Notes under the pieces: generated by a model
Told to the model about the DNA's origin: nothing
Databases searched by the model: none
The model's input: only the letters and a program-made list of their open reading frames with translations
Origin: Rhodobacterales bacterium
Lineage (GTDB): Bacteria > Pseudomonadota > Alphaproteobacteria > Rhodobacterales > Rhodobacteraceae
Assembly: GCA_021155205.1 (NCBI GenBank)
Contig: JAJNPS010000001.1
Coordinates: 82,779-146,778, forward strand
Length of the DNA: 64,000 bases
Reading direction: 5' to 3'
In this document: in pieces, positions 35,722 through 45,567 of the stretch
Numbering within the stretch: the stretch's first letter is position 1
Layout of the letters: each line of letters opens with the position of its first letter
Translations under genes and position numbers: made by a program

Positions 35722-36420
35722 GTGTTCGAAACCTTGTCCCCCGCCGAATGGCAGGCTGTCATGCTGTCGCTGCGCGTCTCGTTCTGGGCAACACTGATCA
35801 GCCTGCCGTTTGGCATCCTCGTTGCCTATGTGTTGGCACGATGGGAGTTCTGGGGCAAACAGGCCCTGAACGGTGTTGTCCACCTGCCTTTGATCCTTCC
35901 GCCTGTCGTCACGGGCTATCTCCTCCTGATCACCTTCGGCACCAAGGGGCCGGTGGGCAGCATCCTGAACGACTGGTTCGGCATCACGCTGGCCTTCCGC
36001 TGGACCGGGGCCGCCCTCGCCGCCGCCGTCATGGCCTTTCCCCTCATGGTCCGTGCGATCCGCCTGTCGCTGGAAGCGGTGGACCCCAAACTGGAACAGG
36101 CCGCCGGAACGTTGGGAGCCTCTCGCCCATGGGCGCTGGCCACGATCACCCTGCCGCTCATTCTGCCCGGCATCATCGCCGGCAGCATCCTCGCCTTCGC
36201 CAAGGCGATGGGCGAGTTTGGTGCGACCATCACCTTTGTCGCCAACATCCCCGGCCAGACCCAGACCCTGCCCTCCGCCATCTATGCCTTTCTGCAGGTT
36301 CCGGGCGGCGATGGCGGTGCCATCCGCCTTGTCGTCTTCTCGATCGTCATTGCGATGGCCGCCCTGTTCCTGTCCGAATGGACCAGCCGCGCCGTTGCCC
36401 GCCGGATCGGTGCCGAATGA
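35722..36420 (+). CDS. modB: Molybdate ABC transporter permease
   Basis: A 232-residue inner-membrane protein starting with GTG 35722 behind AGGGGAT. It has five to six hydrophobic segments and the ABC coupling (EAA) loop EQAAGTLGASRPWALATITLPLILPG. It overlaps modC by 4 nt. Confidence 0.95.
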   Translation: MFETLSPAEWQAVMLSLRVSFWATLISLPFGILVAYVLARWEFWGKQALNGVVHLPLILPPVVTGYLLLITFGTKGPVGSILNDWFGITLAFRWTGAALAAAVMAFPLMVRAIRLSLEAVDPKLEQAAGTLGASRPWALATITLPLILPGIIAGSILAFAKAMGEFGATITFVANIPGQTQTLPSAIYAFLQVPGGDGGAIRLVVFSIVIAMAALFLSEWTSRAVARRIGAE

Positions 36421-37517
36421 CGCTCGAGGTGCAGCTTGCGCATCGGTTCCGGGGGTTCACGCTCGATCTGGCCTTTGCTGCCCCACCCGGCGTGACGGCG
36501 CTGTTCGGTCAGTCCGGCGCGGGCAAGACCACCATCGTCAACGCCGTTGCGGGCCTGCTGCACCCTGACCGTGGCCGGATCAGCATTGACGGGGTCATCC
36601 TTCTCGATACCGCCCGGCGCGTTGCCATTCCGACCCACAGGCGCCGAATCGGCTATGTGTTCCAGGAAGGTCGGCTGTTTCGGCATATGACCGTCCGGCA
36701 GAACATTCTTTATGGCGCGTGGTTCGCCGGCCAAAAGGCGACCGACAGCACCCGTATCATCGACCTGATGGGCATCGGAGCACTCCTTGACCGCCGCCCC
36801 GGCACCCTGTCGGGCGGCGAGAAACAGCGCGTCGCGCTCGCCCGCGCTATTCTGTCACAGCCCCGGATGCTCTTGATGGACGAGCCTCTGTCGGCGCTGG
36901 ATGCGGCGCGCAAGGCCGAGGTCCTGCCCTATCTTGAACGCCTGCGGGACGAGACGCGGCTGCCGATCCTCTATGTCAGCCACAGCGTCGCCGAAGTTGC
37001 ACGCCTTGCCACCACTGTCGTGCTGATCGACAAGGGCCGCCTCGTCAGGGCCGGACCCGCTGGCGAAGTGCTGTCCGATCCGGCGGCAAGCACCGCCCTT
37101 GGTCCGCAAGAAACCGGCGCGATTGTCGTGGCCCGCGTTGTGGCCCACGCGGATGACGGCCTTACACGGCTGGAATCCTCGGCCGGCCCGCTTTGGCTGC
37201 CGCAGCCTGCAGCACGGGTTGGCGACACCCTGCGCATCCGGATTCTGGCGCAGGATGTCATGCTGGCCCTCGATCGGCCTCAGTCGATTTCGGCACTGAA
37301 TGTGGTCCCTTGCGTGGTGCGCGAGGTTCTGGCCGATGCCGGGCCAAGCGCGCTGGTGCAACTGTCTGCGGGCGACGACACGATCCTGGCCCGCATTACC
37401 CGACGTTCGGCCGTGTCACTGGCTCTGGCACCCGGAACAGCGGTTTTTGCGATCATCAAGGCGGTATCCGTCGCGCGCGACGCGCCGGGCCGGGCCGATC
37501 CGTACATGCAGGCATAG
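36417..37517 (+). CDS. modC: Molybdate ABC transporter ATP-binding protein
   Basis: A 366-residue ATPase: Walker A FGQSGAGKTT, signature LSGGEKQRVALARA, Walker B MLLMDEPLSALD and the H-loop SHS. The last 110 residues form the molybdate-binding Mop/TOBE domain usual for ModC. ATG 36417 overlaps the modB stop. With ModA and ModB it makes a high-affinity molybdate importer, supplying molybdenum cofactor enzymes. Confidence 0.96.
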   Translation: MTLEVQLAHRFRGFTLDLAFAAPPGVTALFGQSGAGKTTIVNAVAGLLHPDRGRISIDGVILLDTARRVAIPTHRRRIGYVFQEGRLFRHMTVRQNILYGAWFAGQKATDSTRIIDLMGIGALLDRRPGTLSGGEKQRVALARAILSQPRMLLMDEPLSALDAARKAEVLPYLERLRDETRLPILYVSHSVAEVARLATTVVLIDKGRLVRAGPAGEVLSDPAASTALGPQETGAIVVARVVAHADDGLTRLESSAGPLWLPQPAARVGDTLRIRILAQDVMLALDRPQSISALNVVPCVVREVLADAGPSALVQLSAGDDTILARITRRSAVSLALAPGTAVFAIIKAVSVARDAPGRADPYMQA

Positions 37518-37577
37518 CACCGCCGACACGGCCGATCATCCCCATCGGCGCGGCGCGTTTCTTTGCGATCCGCCGGC

Positions 37578-38840
37578 CTATCGGATCAGGATGGCGCGAA
37601 AGTCGTTCACATTGGTCCCGGTAGGCCCGGTCACGAACAGATCCCCCAGCGCGTGAAATGCCGCCCAGGCATCGTTTCGGGCCAACAGCGCCGCCGGGTC
37701 CGTCCCCATGCCCCGCAGTCGCGCCATCGAAGCGCCGTCGGCAAAGGCACCGGCATTGTCTTCGGTCCCGTCGATGCCGTCCGTATCGGCCGCCAGGGCC
37801 GTGAATTGTACTCCCTCGGCGGCCAGCGCCAGACCCAGCAGAAATTCGCTGTTTCGCCCGCCGCGCCCCTTGCCGCGCAGGGTGACGGAGGTTTCGCCCC
37901 CTGACAGGATCACCACCGGGCGCGCAAACGGGCGCCCGCGCAGCGCCACCTCGCGCGCGATTGCCGCGTGGACCCGCCCCACGTCGCGCGCCTCGCCCTC
38001 CACCGCATCCGACAGGATCACCGCCGGAATACCCAGCGCCGATGCACGTGCCGCTGCCGCCTCAAGCGAGACACACGCCGAGGCGATCACCCTGACCTGA
38101 TCGCGGGCAAAGACCGGATCGGCCGCGTCGGGCGCAAGACCGTCATCTTCCGCGATCCAGTCTGCGACGCGGGGTGGCAGACTGATCGCCCAGGCCGCCA
38201 CCAGCGCGCGGGCATCCGCGCGGGTCACGGTGTCAGGGACCGTCGGTCCCGAGGCGACCTGTGCGGGATCGTCTCCGGGTACGTCCGACACCACAAGGCT
38301 GACCACCCTTGCCGGATGGGCCGCCGCCGCCAGCCGCCCCCCCTTGATGCGGCTGACCTGCTTGCGGATTGCGTTCATCACCGAAATCGGCGCCCCTGAT
38401 GCCAGCAAAACCTTGTTCAGCGCAATCTCATCCGCCAGCGTCAGGGTGCCGGGCGGCGCAGGCAGCAGCGCTGACCCGCCGCCGCTGATCAGCGCGACCA
38501 CCAGGTCATCTGGTCCAAGTCCTGCGACAGCGGCAAAGAGCGCGTCGGACGCGACCAGCCCCGCTGCATCGGGCACGGGATGCGCGGCCTCGATCACCCG
38601 AATGCGTTGACAGGCCGCACCATAACCGTACCGGGTGACAACCACGCCCCCCAGCGGCCCCTGCCAAAGCTGCTCGAACGCCAGCGCAAGTTGCGCAGAC
38701 CCCTTTCCAGCACCGATCACAACGGTTCTGCCACGTGGCACACCGGGCAGATGTGCGCCGATTGCAGTCCGCGCATCTGCCGCACGGACCGCCACGTGAA
38801 AAAGGTCGGCCAGAAGCTGCCTGTCACTGATTGCCGTCAC
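37578..38840 (-). CDS. Glycerate 2-kinase (MOFRL/DUF4147 family)
   Basis: A 420-residue kinase that phosphorylates glycerate to 2-phosphoglycerate in photorespiratory-type, tartrate or glyoxylate metabolism. Diagnostic blocks are VVIGAGKGSAQLA, ALISGGGSALLPAP, VSDVPGDDPAQVASGPT and the MOFRL end VILSGGETSVTLRGKGRGGRNSEF (quoted in parts). GTG 38840 has AGGAGG 7 nt upstream, better than ATG 38867. It converges on modC and has no same-strand partner. Confidence 0.93.
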   Translation of the reverse strand: MTAISDRQLLADLFHVAVRAADARTAIGAHLPGVPRGRTVVIGAGKGSAQLALAFEQLWQGPLGGVVVTRYGYGAACQRIRVIEAAHPVPDAAGLVASDALFAAVAGLGPDDLVVALISGGGSALLPAPPGTLTLADEIALNKVLLASGAPISVMNAIRKQVSRIKGGRLAAAAHPARVVSLVVSDVPGDDPAQVASGPTVPDTVTRADARALVAAWAISLPPRVADWIAEDDGLAPDAADPVFARDQVRVIASACVSLEAAAARASALGIPAVILSDAVEGEARDVGRVHAAIAREVALRGRPFARPVVILSGGETSVTLRGKGRGGRNSEFLLGLALAAEGVQFTALAADTDGIDGTEDNAGAFADGASMARLRGMGTDPAALLARNDAWAAFHALGDLFVTGPTGTNVNDFRAILIR

Positions 38841-39456
38841 CCGCCTTCCTCCTTGACACCCTGCCATTCGCCCGACGGGTACGACCAGGACCTCTCAACG
38901 CGCAGAAAACCAGCCAAATGCAACGATGATCGCGCCAATGCCGCTGGTCGGTCCCGAGCGTGCGCCATCCCGCAATCTTGCGGGCATTGAATACCACCGC
39001 ACGTCCGCTGTCATCTGCGGCCGCGTGGTGAACTTTGGAACAAAGGCGTGTGCTGTTCGTCTGCCCCGGCACGCGCTGCGCGACAGGACGAATGATTCGC
39101 GGGAATTCGGCGCGAAAGCGGAATTGTGTCGTGATTTGCCACAATCTGACCCCATAAGCCGGCATTGAATTGGTACTTTTGACCCGGCAAAGAACTCGGG
39201 TTGTTGAAGCTAGGGAGCAAGGGCCTTCGCAAGCGCAGAATCTTGCCAAATTCTTGACATTTTCTCCTTCTGGTTGTGTACAAGTTGATAGAATTCAGCT
39301 TAAAGATTGTTCGGCTTCGCCTCTGGTTGCACGTCTTGGCAACAATTCGCCATCATGTCGGCCGGAACGCGCTGCACTGCCGCATCGGCGGCTGATCAGG
39401 GTGGTGGGGACCCGTATAGTGATGGATAACGGGTCCGTGATGAACTGGAGGCAAAA
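38841..39456. other. Long intergenic region before the exopolysaccharide locus
   Basis: About 600 bp with no ORF that looks coding on either strand. The right half (from about 39160) is noticeably more AT-rich and is probably the control region of exoY. A -35-like TTGACA at 39254-39259 is followed after 17 nt by TGTACA (39277-39282), a mediocre -10. GGAGG at 39446-39450 is the exoY ribosome-binding site. The left part presumably holds the promoter of the divergent glycerate kinase gene. Confidence 0.5.
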
Positions 39457-40158
39457 ATGAAATTTGCGGTGGAACCGACACTGGCACTGACGCAGGTGGA
39501 CATTCAGCCCGGCAAGCGTGTCGCGATGCGACGCCTGCCCCAACCAGTGGGCGGCATGCTCAAGCGCGTCATGGACGTGACACTGGCCACGGTTGCGATC
39601 CTCTTGTTGGCGCCCTTGCTGGTCGGATTGGCGTTTCTGGTGCAGTCAACCAGCCCCGGACCCGTCCTTTACGGCCACAGCCGCGTCGGATTCGGCGGCA
39701 GGACATTCAAGTGTTGGAAGTTCAGGTCCATGGTGATCAACGGCGACACGGTGCTTGCGAACCATCTGCGCAAGAATACGGCGGCGCAGGCCGAATGGAA
39801 CGAAAACCAGAAGCTGCGGCATGATCCCCGCGTGACCCCGCTTGGCCGGGTGCTGCGCAAATTGAGTCTTGATGAGCTGCCACAGCTTTTCAACATCCTC
39901 CTTGGTGACATGAGCATCGTCGGGCCACGTCCGATCGTGACCGAAGAGGTGCGCCGCTACGGCCCGTCGCTTGGCCATTATCTGCGCACCCGCCCCGGCC
40001 TGACCGGGATGTGGCAGATCAGCGGCCGCAGCGATGTCGGATATCGCCAGCGCGTGCTGCTCGACAGGTTCTATGTCCGGAACTGGAGCCTTGCCAAGGA
40101 CATCTGGATCATCCTGCGCACCATCCCCGCCGTGCTATGGTCGCGCGGGTCGTATTGA
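39457..40158 (+). CDS. exoY: Undecaprenyl-phosphate sugar-1-phosphate transferase (ExoY-like)
   Basis: A 233-residue priming enzyme that should transfer a hexose-1-phosphate (galactose in succinoglycan) to undecaprenyl phosphate. One N-terminal transmembrane hairpin follows KRVMDVTLA (about 36-65). The catalytic domain has the signature KFRSMV, RKLSLDELPQLFNILLGDMS, IVGPRP and TRPGLTGMWQISGRS. GGAGG sits 6 nt before ATG 39457. It opens the plus-strand part of the exo locus; the short length is that of ExoY rather than WbaP. Confidence 0.93.
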   Translation: MKFAVEPTLALTQVDIQPGKRVAMRRLPQPVGGMLKRVMDVTLATVAILLLAPLLVGLAFLVQSTSPGPVLYGHSRVGFGGRTFKCWKFRSMVINGDTVLANHLRKNTAAQAEWNENQKLRHDPRVTPLGRVLRKLSLDELPQLFNILLGDMSIVGPRPIVTEEVRRYGPSLGHYLRTRPGLTGMWQISGRSDVGYRQRVLLDRFYVRNWSLAKDIWIILRTIPAVLWSRGSY

Positions 40159-40259
40159 CCGCATAAAGGCCTGCTGCTGCCCGAATTGGGACCCAATCGC
40201 CTGCCAGCTCCACGAGAGCCGCGCGAATCCCGCCGGTATCCTGGTGGCCTGTTCAAGAA

Positions 40260-40784
40260 ATGTCCCAAGTGTTGACAAACATGCCCGGTCCCCTTGCGCG
40301 GACCCATCTGCGCAGCGGACACGCGCGCGCCGCGATGTCGGGAAGTTTCCGGTCGCTTGTGAACATTCTGGTCGCAACAGTCATCACTGCGGCGGTGTTC
40401 CTTGTAGCCTCGCGCTTTCTGTCTCCTGGCGACTTTGGCATTGTGGCGTTGGCGGCCAGCATCGTCATCCTGACAAGCTGCGCGATCACCATCGCCTTTG
40501 GCGACGCGCTGGTGCAGCGCGCCGATCTGCGGGACGACAATCTTGATACCGTGTTCTGGGCGTGCGTTGGATTTGCCACGTTGCTTTACGCGGCCCTTTG
40601 GATTTCCACGCCGATGATCGCGGCGCCATGGATGCTCGAGGTCGGCCATTCGCCGACATGGAGTCTATTGGCACAGGTCTGCGTCGGTGCGCTGACCTAT
40701 GCGATGGCGGGTGTCCTCTTGTCCTGGGGGCAGACGCGTGAGCTCTGGGCACTACTGCGTCACAAGAAAGCGCACATGACATGA
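40260..40784 (+). pseudogene. Internally deleted oligosaccharide flippase (ExoT/Wzx-like)
   Basis: A 174-residue ORF. Residues about 25-125 match the first four helices of a polysaccharide flippase (SGSFRSLVNILVATVITAAVFLVASRFLSPGDFG, described in parts; GDALVQR; LDTVFWACVGFATLLYAA). Then the sequence jumps to a stretch (LLAQVCVGALTYAMAGVLL...RELWALLRHKK) that looks like the end of such a protein. Complete flippases have about 480 residues and 12 helices. An in-frame internal deletion of roughly 300 codons is the simplest reading, so it should not transport. It overlaps exoW by 4 nt, so the frame is preserved. Confidence 0.7.
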
Positions 40785-41926
40785 CCCTGACTGATGACGC
40801 GACCGAGCGCCTGATTTCAACCGCTGCGCCAGAACTTCCTGATCTCGCCCGGACGCTGGAACAACCGTCCGGTGCCGGTCAGCCCGATGGCCATGTCACA
40901 TCTGCCGAGCGTCGGACCAAGGTTGCCGTCGTCATCCCCTTTTACCAGCACGAGGCGGGTATCCTGACCAAGGCGGTTCAATCCGTCTTTGCACAGGGCA
41001 TCGCCGGTTCTGCCGATCTTTGGGTTGTCATCGTCGATGACGCATCGCCGGTGCCCGCTTCGGCCGAGGTCGCAGGGCTGCGGGACGGCGATCGCAGCCG
41101 CATCACGGTGCTGGAACAACCCAATGCCGGGCCGGGGCAGGCGCGCAATGCAGCCCTTGATCTGATCGCCGGTCAGGGCGCGGATTTTGTCGCCTTCCTG
41201 GATTCCGACGATGTCTGGAAACCGGATCATCTGCGCGATGCGCTGTCCGCCCTGGACCGGGGCCATGATTTCTATTTCTGCGATCATGTGCGGTTCGAGG
41301 ACACCACAACCTATGCCAGTACCATTCCGGCGCTGGCCCGGCTGGCCGACCCGGCAACGGCTGGTTATGCGGTGATCGACCCGGTCGGCCCCGTGATCAC
41401 GGTTGACCGTGATGCGGTGCTGGCGGCCTATCTGAAACAGTACCTGTCCCAGACATCGACCGTCGTCATGCGGCAGTCCTGCATGCAGACGCTGCGCTTT
41501 GACCCGGAATTGCGCGGGGCAGGCGAAGATCATCTTTTCTGGATCATGGCCGTCGCGGACGGCGCACGCATGGCGATTTCCTGGCGTGTGAATGTCTATT
41601 GCGGCCGGGGGGTCAACGTCTACTACAGCGCCTTTGACTTTGCGTCGGTCAAGGCGGTGGACCGTATCGGATACCTGTCCCTGTTCTGGTACAAGTGCGG
41701 CATCCTTCCCGCCAGCAAACAGACAAGGGTGGCGGCCCGGCACATGCAACGCCGTTATCTGCGCGCCTACAGCTATATGTACCTGCGTGCGATCTTCAGG
41801 GGCCAGAATCCTGAATTTGGCCTTTTCCGCAAGATCTGGAAACGGTTTCCGCTTATGCCTTTTGCGATGCCGTTCCGGTTCCTGGCGGTTCTGCCGCGTC
41901 GGCGCGAGGAGTCCGAACTCTGGTAG
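40781..41926 (+). CDS. exoW: Glycosyltransferase family 2, ExoW-like
   Basis: A 381-residue GT-A enzyme. The domain starts with VAVVIPFYQHEAGILTKAVQSVF, has VIVDDASPVPA, NAGPGQARNAALD and the metal-binding FLDSDDVWKPDHL, closely following Rhizobium ExoW, which adds a late glucose of the succinoglycan side chain. The 45-residue N-terminal extension is unusual. Its 3' end overlaps the convergent exoQ-like gene by 74 bp. Confidence 0.82.
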   Translation: MTLTDDATERLISTAAPELPDLARTLEQPSGAGQPDGHVTSAERRTKVAVVIPFYQHEAGILTKAVQSVFAQGIAGSADLWVVIVDDASPVPASAEVAGLRDGDRSRITVLEQPNAGPGQARNAALDLIAGQGADFVAFLDSDDVWKPDHLRDALSALDRGHDFYFCDHVRFEDTTTYASTIPALARLADPATAGYAVIDPVGPVITVDRDAVLAAYLKQYLSQTSTVVMRQSCMQTLRFDPELRGAGEDHLFWIMAVADGARMAISWRVNVYCGRGVNVYYSAFDFASVKAVDRIGYLSLFWYKCGILPASKQTRVAARHMQRRYLRAYSYMYLRAIFRGQNPEFGLFRKIWKRFPLMPFAMPFRFLAVLPRRREESELW

Positions 41927-43154
41927 CCAATGTGCCCGCTTGGAGGCGTGCAGCCATCCGCGCGCGCAGGCCGTAGACGAGCGCGCAGATTGCCAACAGG
42001 CTTGCGATGTCGAACTGGCTGTAGGCGACAACCTCGATCATGCTGAGGATGGCCTGACGCAGCATGAACATCGCAAAGAACAGGCTTTCCGCCGATGGGT
42101 GCCAGATCGCCCAGCGCAGGCACAGCACGATCGCCGTGCCGAACACCGCCAACTGCAGGGCCACGCCGATCAGCCCGATCTCGACCGCGTTCGACAACCA
42201 TGTGCTGTGAAAGTTGAAGCCTGTCTTGGCCGCGATCCCGAAATCATCCCAAAGCTGTTCTGCCATCGGATTGCCCACCACCCAGAACGCCTGATAGCCC
42301 TGCCCGAACAGCGGGTGTTTCGACCATTCCTCCAGTGCGATGACCCAGAGGTCGGTACGCCCCGTCAGCGTTGCATCCTTGCCGGTGGTGGTCAGGATGA
42401 AACTCTCGATCTGTTGCTGTGCGCTGTTCACGACCAGGATCAGGAAGATGGCGGCCAGCGCCCCAAGAAGGCCGATCACCACCTGCTGATAGGGCGAAAA
42501 CCGGCGCATCTGGCTGATCACCGTGCCGCCCGCCATCGCCAGAACCGATGCTGCCAACGCGCCGGTCGATTGCGCAAGGACCACCAGCGCGAACCCGACG
42601 ACCGTCCCGCCAAGCCCCATCAGGCGCCACACCCTACCGGCCCGGCGATCTAGGACAAAGGCAAAGCTGACCAGGATAAAGATCGACATCGCCATCGCAA
42701 AGGCATTCTTGCTGCCATAGATGCCAAGCCAGCCCAGGCCGTCGCCGCGAACCTGCCCAAAGAGGACACTCGCCCCCGCTGCGGCTGCAAAGGTCAGCAG
42801 GATCAGCCGCACCAGCACCCGCGGCGACAGGCGCGCCGCCATCGTCACGGCAAACACAACGGTCAGGCCCAGTTGCACGCCATATCGCAGCGACAGCGCA
42901 GGATAAGCCGACCAGAACAGGGTCAGCGCGCACCAGATCGGCAAAAGATAGATCCAGCCATACTGCCGGGTCTCGTCCAGGATCGCATCCGGACGCAGGA
43001 TCACCAACAATGCCCCGAACCCAAGGAAGGCCAGCGCGCTGATGCTGCCCAACTGGAACACGAACAACAGCGCAAGCAGGACGCCCGTCGCAGCCAGGGC
43101 GCTGGGACTGATCGTGACCACATGCCGCGTCACGGAATTTGAAGCGGTCGTCAT
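41853..43154 (-). CDS. exoQ: O-antigen ligase/polymerase family membrane protein (ExoQ/Wzy-like)
   Basis: A 433-residue protein with about ten to twelve transmembrane segments and a periplasmic loop (around residues 235-320: TGRTDLWVIALEEWSKHPLFGQGYQAFW ... FNFHSTWLSNAVEIG), which is the Wzy_C/O-antigen ligase signature with its GR, H and W residues. It should polymerise lipid-linked repeat units in the periplasm. Start ATG 43154 (MTTASNS) is preferred to the far ORF start at 43283, which has no membrane-protein character. Confidence 0.85.
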   Translation of the reverse strand: MTTASNSVTRHVVTISPSALAATGVLLALLFVFQLGSISALAFLGFGALLVILRPDAILDETRQYGWIYLLPIWCALTLFWSAYPALSLRYGVQLGLTVVFAVTMAARLSPRVLVRLILLTFAAAAGASVLFGQVRGDGLGWLGIYGSKNAFAMAMSIFILVSFAFVLDRRAGRVWRLMGLGGTVVGFALVVLAQSTGALAASVLAMAGGTVISQMRRFSPYQQVVIGLLGALAAIFLILVVNSAQQQIESFILTTTGKDATLTGRTDLWVIALEEWSKHPLFGQGYQAFWVVGNPMAEQLWDDFGIAAKTGFNFHSTWLSNAVEIGLIGVALQLAVFGTAIVLCLRWAIWHPSAESLFFAMFMLRQAILSMIEVVAYSQFDIASLLAICALVYGLRARMAARLQAGTLATRVRTPRADAAEPPGTGTASQKA

Positions 43155-43194
43155 GACCGGGATCGGCTTTGCCGGATGGCATGGACCCGCGCAG

Positions 43195-44040
43195 TCATGG
43201 CGGGGCAGCCTTGTCTGAAAATGCCTCTGTACACAGCACGGATGCCTTAAACGCGCACCCTTCGCCCGCAGCCGTGAAGGCAACCCAGTCGATCACCATG
43301 TTCAGCGGGCGGCCCGGATCGGAGAAACTGCCCATCCAGTCCGACAGCGTGTCGCTGCCCCAGTGGCTGAGATAGATCTTTTGCGGATGCGTCGGCAGGT
43401 TGGGACCGCTGACCTCGTGAACCAGTTTTCCCTCAACATACCAGCGCAGCCGCGTCGGCTCCCAGACAAAGGAGTAGGTCAGAAAGCCCGCCTCGGACGG
43501 CTGCGGCAATGGCGCCGTCGTGCCGTTCATCGGCTTGGCATTGACATAGGTATTGACGCTGACCCGCGAGGTGTCCCGCGTCAGAACCTCAAAGTCGATC
43601 TCGTCATGCGGCTGATTGTGCACCGGCCCGATATACGTGAAAAAGGCCGCATTGATGCCAGACCCGACATCGGTGCGAAACCGCGCCTCATAGGTACCAT
43701 AGCCGAAGACGGCATTGGTCTGGATTTCGCCGCACAGGTAGGGCCGGTCCGTCTTTCCGGTTGGCAGGAACTGCAGCGTCACTTCGCCCTTCTGCGCCAG
43801 GACCGCCTTGCGCGACCACCAGCAGTTCTGGTGCGGCCCGTTGGTCCAGCCATCCGAGACAAGCCAGCGCGCGGGGTCAAACGTGTCGAGGCCGTCAAAA
43901 AAGCTTGTGCCCTGTGCCGCCTGCGCATGAACCGGCGACGCGGGGGCTGCAGCCAGCAGCACGAGGCCCACCATCCCCGCCAGTGTCCGCAGGCCAGCCA
44001 TGTCAACGCCTTTCCAGAAAATCCCGCCAAGCCATGCCAT
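43195..44040 (-). CDS. exoK: Secreted glycoside hydrolase family 16 (ExoK-like endo-beta-glycanase)
   Basis: A 281-residue protein from ATG 44040, which has GGAGG 7 nt upstream; the internal ATG 44001 also has a possible site. A signal peptide ends at VHA-QA (about residue 39). The GH16 catalytic motif HDEIDFEVL holds the nucleophile and acid/base glutamates, with the preceding NAAFFTYIGP block typical of ExoK. ExoK cleaves nascent succinoglycan to lower its size. Cysteines near the ends may pair. It lies 40 bp before exoQ on the same strand. Confidence 0.9.
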   Translation of the reverse strand: MAWLGGIFWKGVDMAGLRTLAGMVGLVLLAAAPASPVHAQAAQGTSFFDGLDTFDPARWLVSDGWTNGPHQNCWWSRKAVLAQKGEVTLQFLPTGKTDRPYLCGEIQTNAVFGYGTYEARFRTDVGSGINAAFFTYIGPVHNQPHDEIDFEVLTRDTSRVSVNTYVNAKPMNGTTAPLPQPSEAGFLTYSFVWEPTRLRWYVEGKLVHEVSGPNLPTHPQKIYLSHWGSDTLSDWMGSFSDPGRPLNMVIDWVAFTAAGEGCAFKASVLCTEAFSDKAAPP

Positions 44041-44271
44041 GAACAGACCTCCAGAACCAACCTTGCACATTGGCCCGCGCTGTCGCTGCGCGACCATCCG
44101 CCTTCGGGCGGCGTCTGCATGGTTTCGTGACAGTAATGATGTTCCATGCAGGTCAATTCACCACTTGCATCAACAATGCTGCATATGCAAAGAAGGTGCA
44201 AGCTCAACCTGGAATTGTGTTCTCCTGTGCAGGCAAGCCTGGAAAATCGGCGGGGGGGTTCGATCGCTGCC

Positions 44272-45567
44272 ATGACAAAACCTGCCGTGATGGCAACCAT
44301 GACGGCGACCCCTGTACCGGAGCTGGTCTCGGTGGTCATGTCGAACTATCGCGGCGCGCGCTGGTTGCCGCAGGCGATCGCGTCGGTCATTGCGCAGTCT
44401 CACCGCAATCTTGAACTGATCATTGTCGACGATGCCTCGGGCGATGACAGCATCGCGGTGATCAGGACCGCGATGGCGGCGGACCAGCGGATAAGCCTGA
44501 TTGAATGCCCGCTGAACCTGGGTCCGGCCGGCGCACGCAATCTGGCCCTCGATGCGGCCAGCGGGGACTGGATCGCGGTCATCGACAGCGACGACCTGAT
44601 GCATCCGGCGCGGTTGGCCCGGATGGTGCAGGCGGCGAAACATCTGGGCTGCGACGGTATCGCCGACGACATGCTCTTTTTCGGGGACACACCGGGCGCC
44701 GGGGGCCGCACCCTGATGCAGTCGCTGAACCTGACCGCGGCGCGGGACCTGCCGCTTGTTGATTTCATCGCCTCGGACAATGGCGGATCGGGTCTGCCCT
44801 CGTTCGGATATCTCAAGCCGCTGTTTCGCCGTTCCGCGATGGGCAGTCTTCGCTATGATCCGACGCTGCGGGTCGGTGAGGACTTTGAATTCTTTGCGCG
44901 CCTGCTTGCGCGCGGCGCGTCTTTCAAGCTGATCCCGGACGTGATGTATCTCTATCGCCGCCATTCCACATCACTGTCGCATCGGCTGACGACAGAGATT
45001 CTCTTGCGCCGGAATGCCGCACACACGGAACTGGAACAACTGGTGCCGAAGGACGACCCGGACCTGTCCGCCGCCCTGCGCCGCCGGGGCGAGGCGCTGA
45101 CATGGGCGTTGAAGTATTCCCAGCTTGTCGCGGCCATCAAACGTGGTCAGGGCGGCGCGGTTTTCCGTCTGCTGTCGCGCCATCCGCGCCTGGTGAAACC
45201 GTTCTGGCAAAGCCTGCGCGAGCGTGTTGCGCGCAATCGCGACATCGGCCTTGCCGTCGAGCGGACGCCGCTTGCACTGGTCCTGATCCCGGCCGACACC
45301 GCCTTGCCGGCGGATGTCGCGGCCACCGTCGATCCTGGTGCGAGGTGGATCACCGTCCCCAGCCCAACACCGCCCGGTGCGCCTGTCCCCGCACCACTGG
45401 CACCCTTGGCCGCAGAACTGTCCGACCTTTCCAGCCGCCACATTCTTGATGTCCTGGCCGTTGGTGACGCAGGTCTGCATGCTTTCGGCATGGTGCCGCA
45501 CGCCACGCGGCTTCGGGTATGGCCGGAAACCGGCGGTCGGCACACAGTTCCGACTAGCGCGGCGTAA
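44272..45567 (+). CDS. exoO: Glycosyltransferase family 2, ExoO-like
   Basis: A 431-residue enzyme from ATG 44272; the open frame goes back to 44146 but lacks a ribosome-binding site and family similarity there. VSVVMSNYRGARWLPQAIASV, IIVDDASGDDSI, LGPAGARNLALD and the DxD region IAVIDSDDLMHPARLARM match ExoO, which adds an early side-chain glucose in succinoglycan. A C-terminal region of about 150 residues without recognised motifs follows. It converges on exoU with a 14-bp overlap. Confidence 0.8.
   Translation: MTKPAVMATMTATPVPELVSVVMSNYRGARWLPQAIASVIAQSHRNLELIIVDDASGDDSIAVIRTAMAADQRISLIECPLNLGPAGARNLALDAASGDWIAVIDSDDLMHPARLARMVQAAKHLGCDGIADDMLFFGDTPGAGGRTLMQSLNLTAARDLPLVDFIASDNGGSGLPSFGYLKPLFRRSAMGSLRYDPTLRVGEDFEFFARLLARGASFKLIPDVMYLYRRHSTSLSHRLTTEILLRRNAAHTELEQLVPKDDPDLSAALRRRGEALTWALKYSQLVAAIKRGQGGAVFRLLSRHPRLVKPFWQSLRERVARNRDIGLAVERTPLALVLIPADTALPADVAATVDPGARWITVPSPTPPGAPVPAPLAPLAAELSDLSSRHILDVLAVGDAGLHAFGMVPHATRLRVWPETGGRHTVPTSAA

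Noticed and set aside
44098..44111. CCGCC-TTCG-GGCGG hairpin in the exoK/exoO divergent gap
   Set aside because: A 5-bp stem with a TTCG loop is stable but short, lacks a T-run and lies where no transcript should end; not enough to call a regulatory element.
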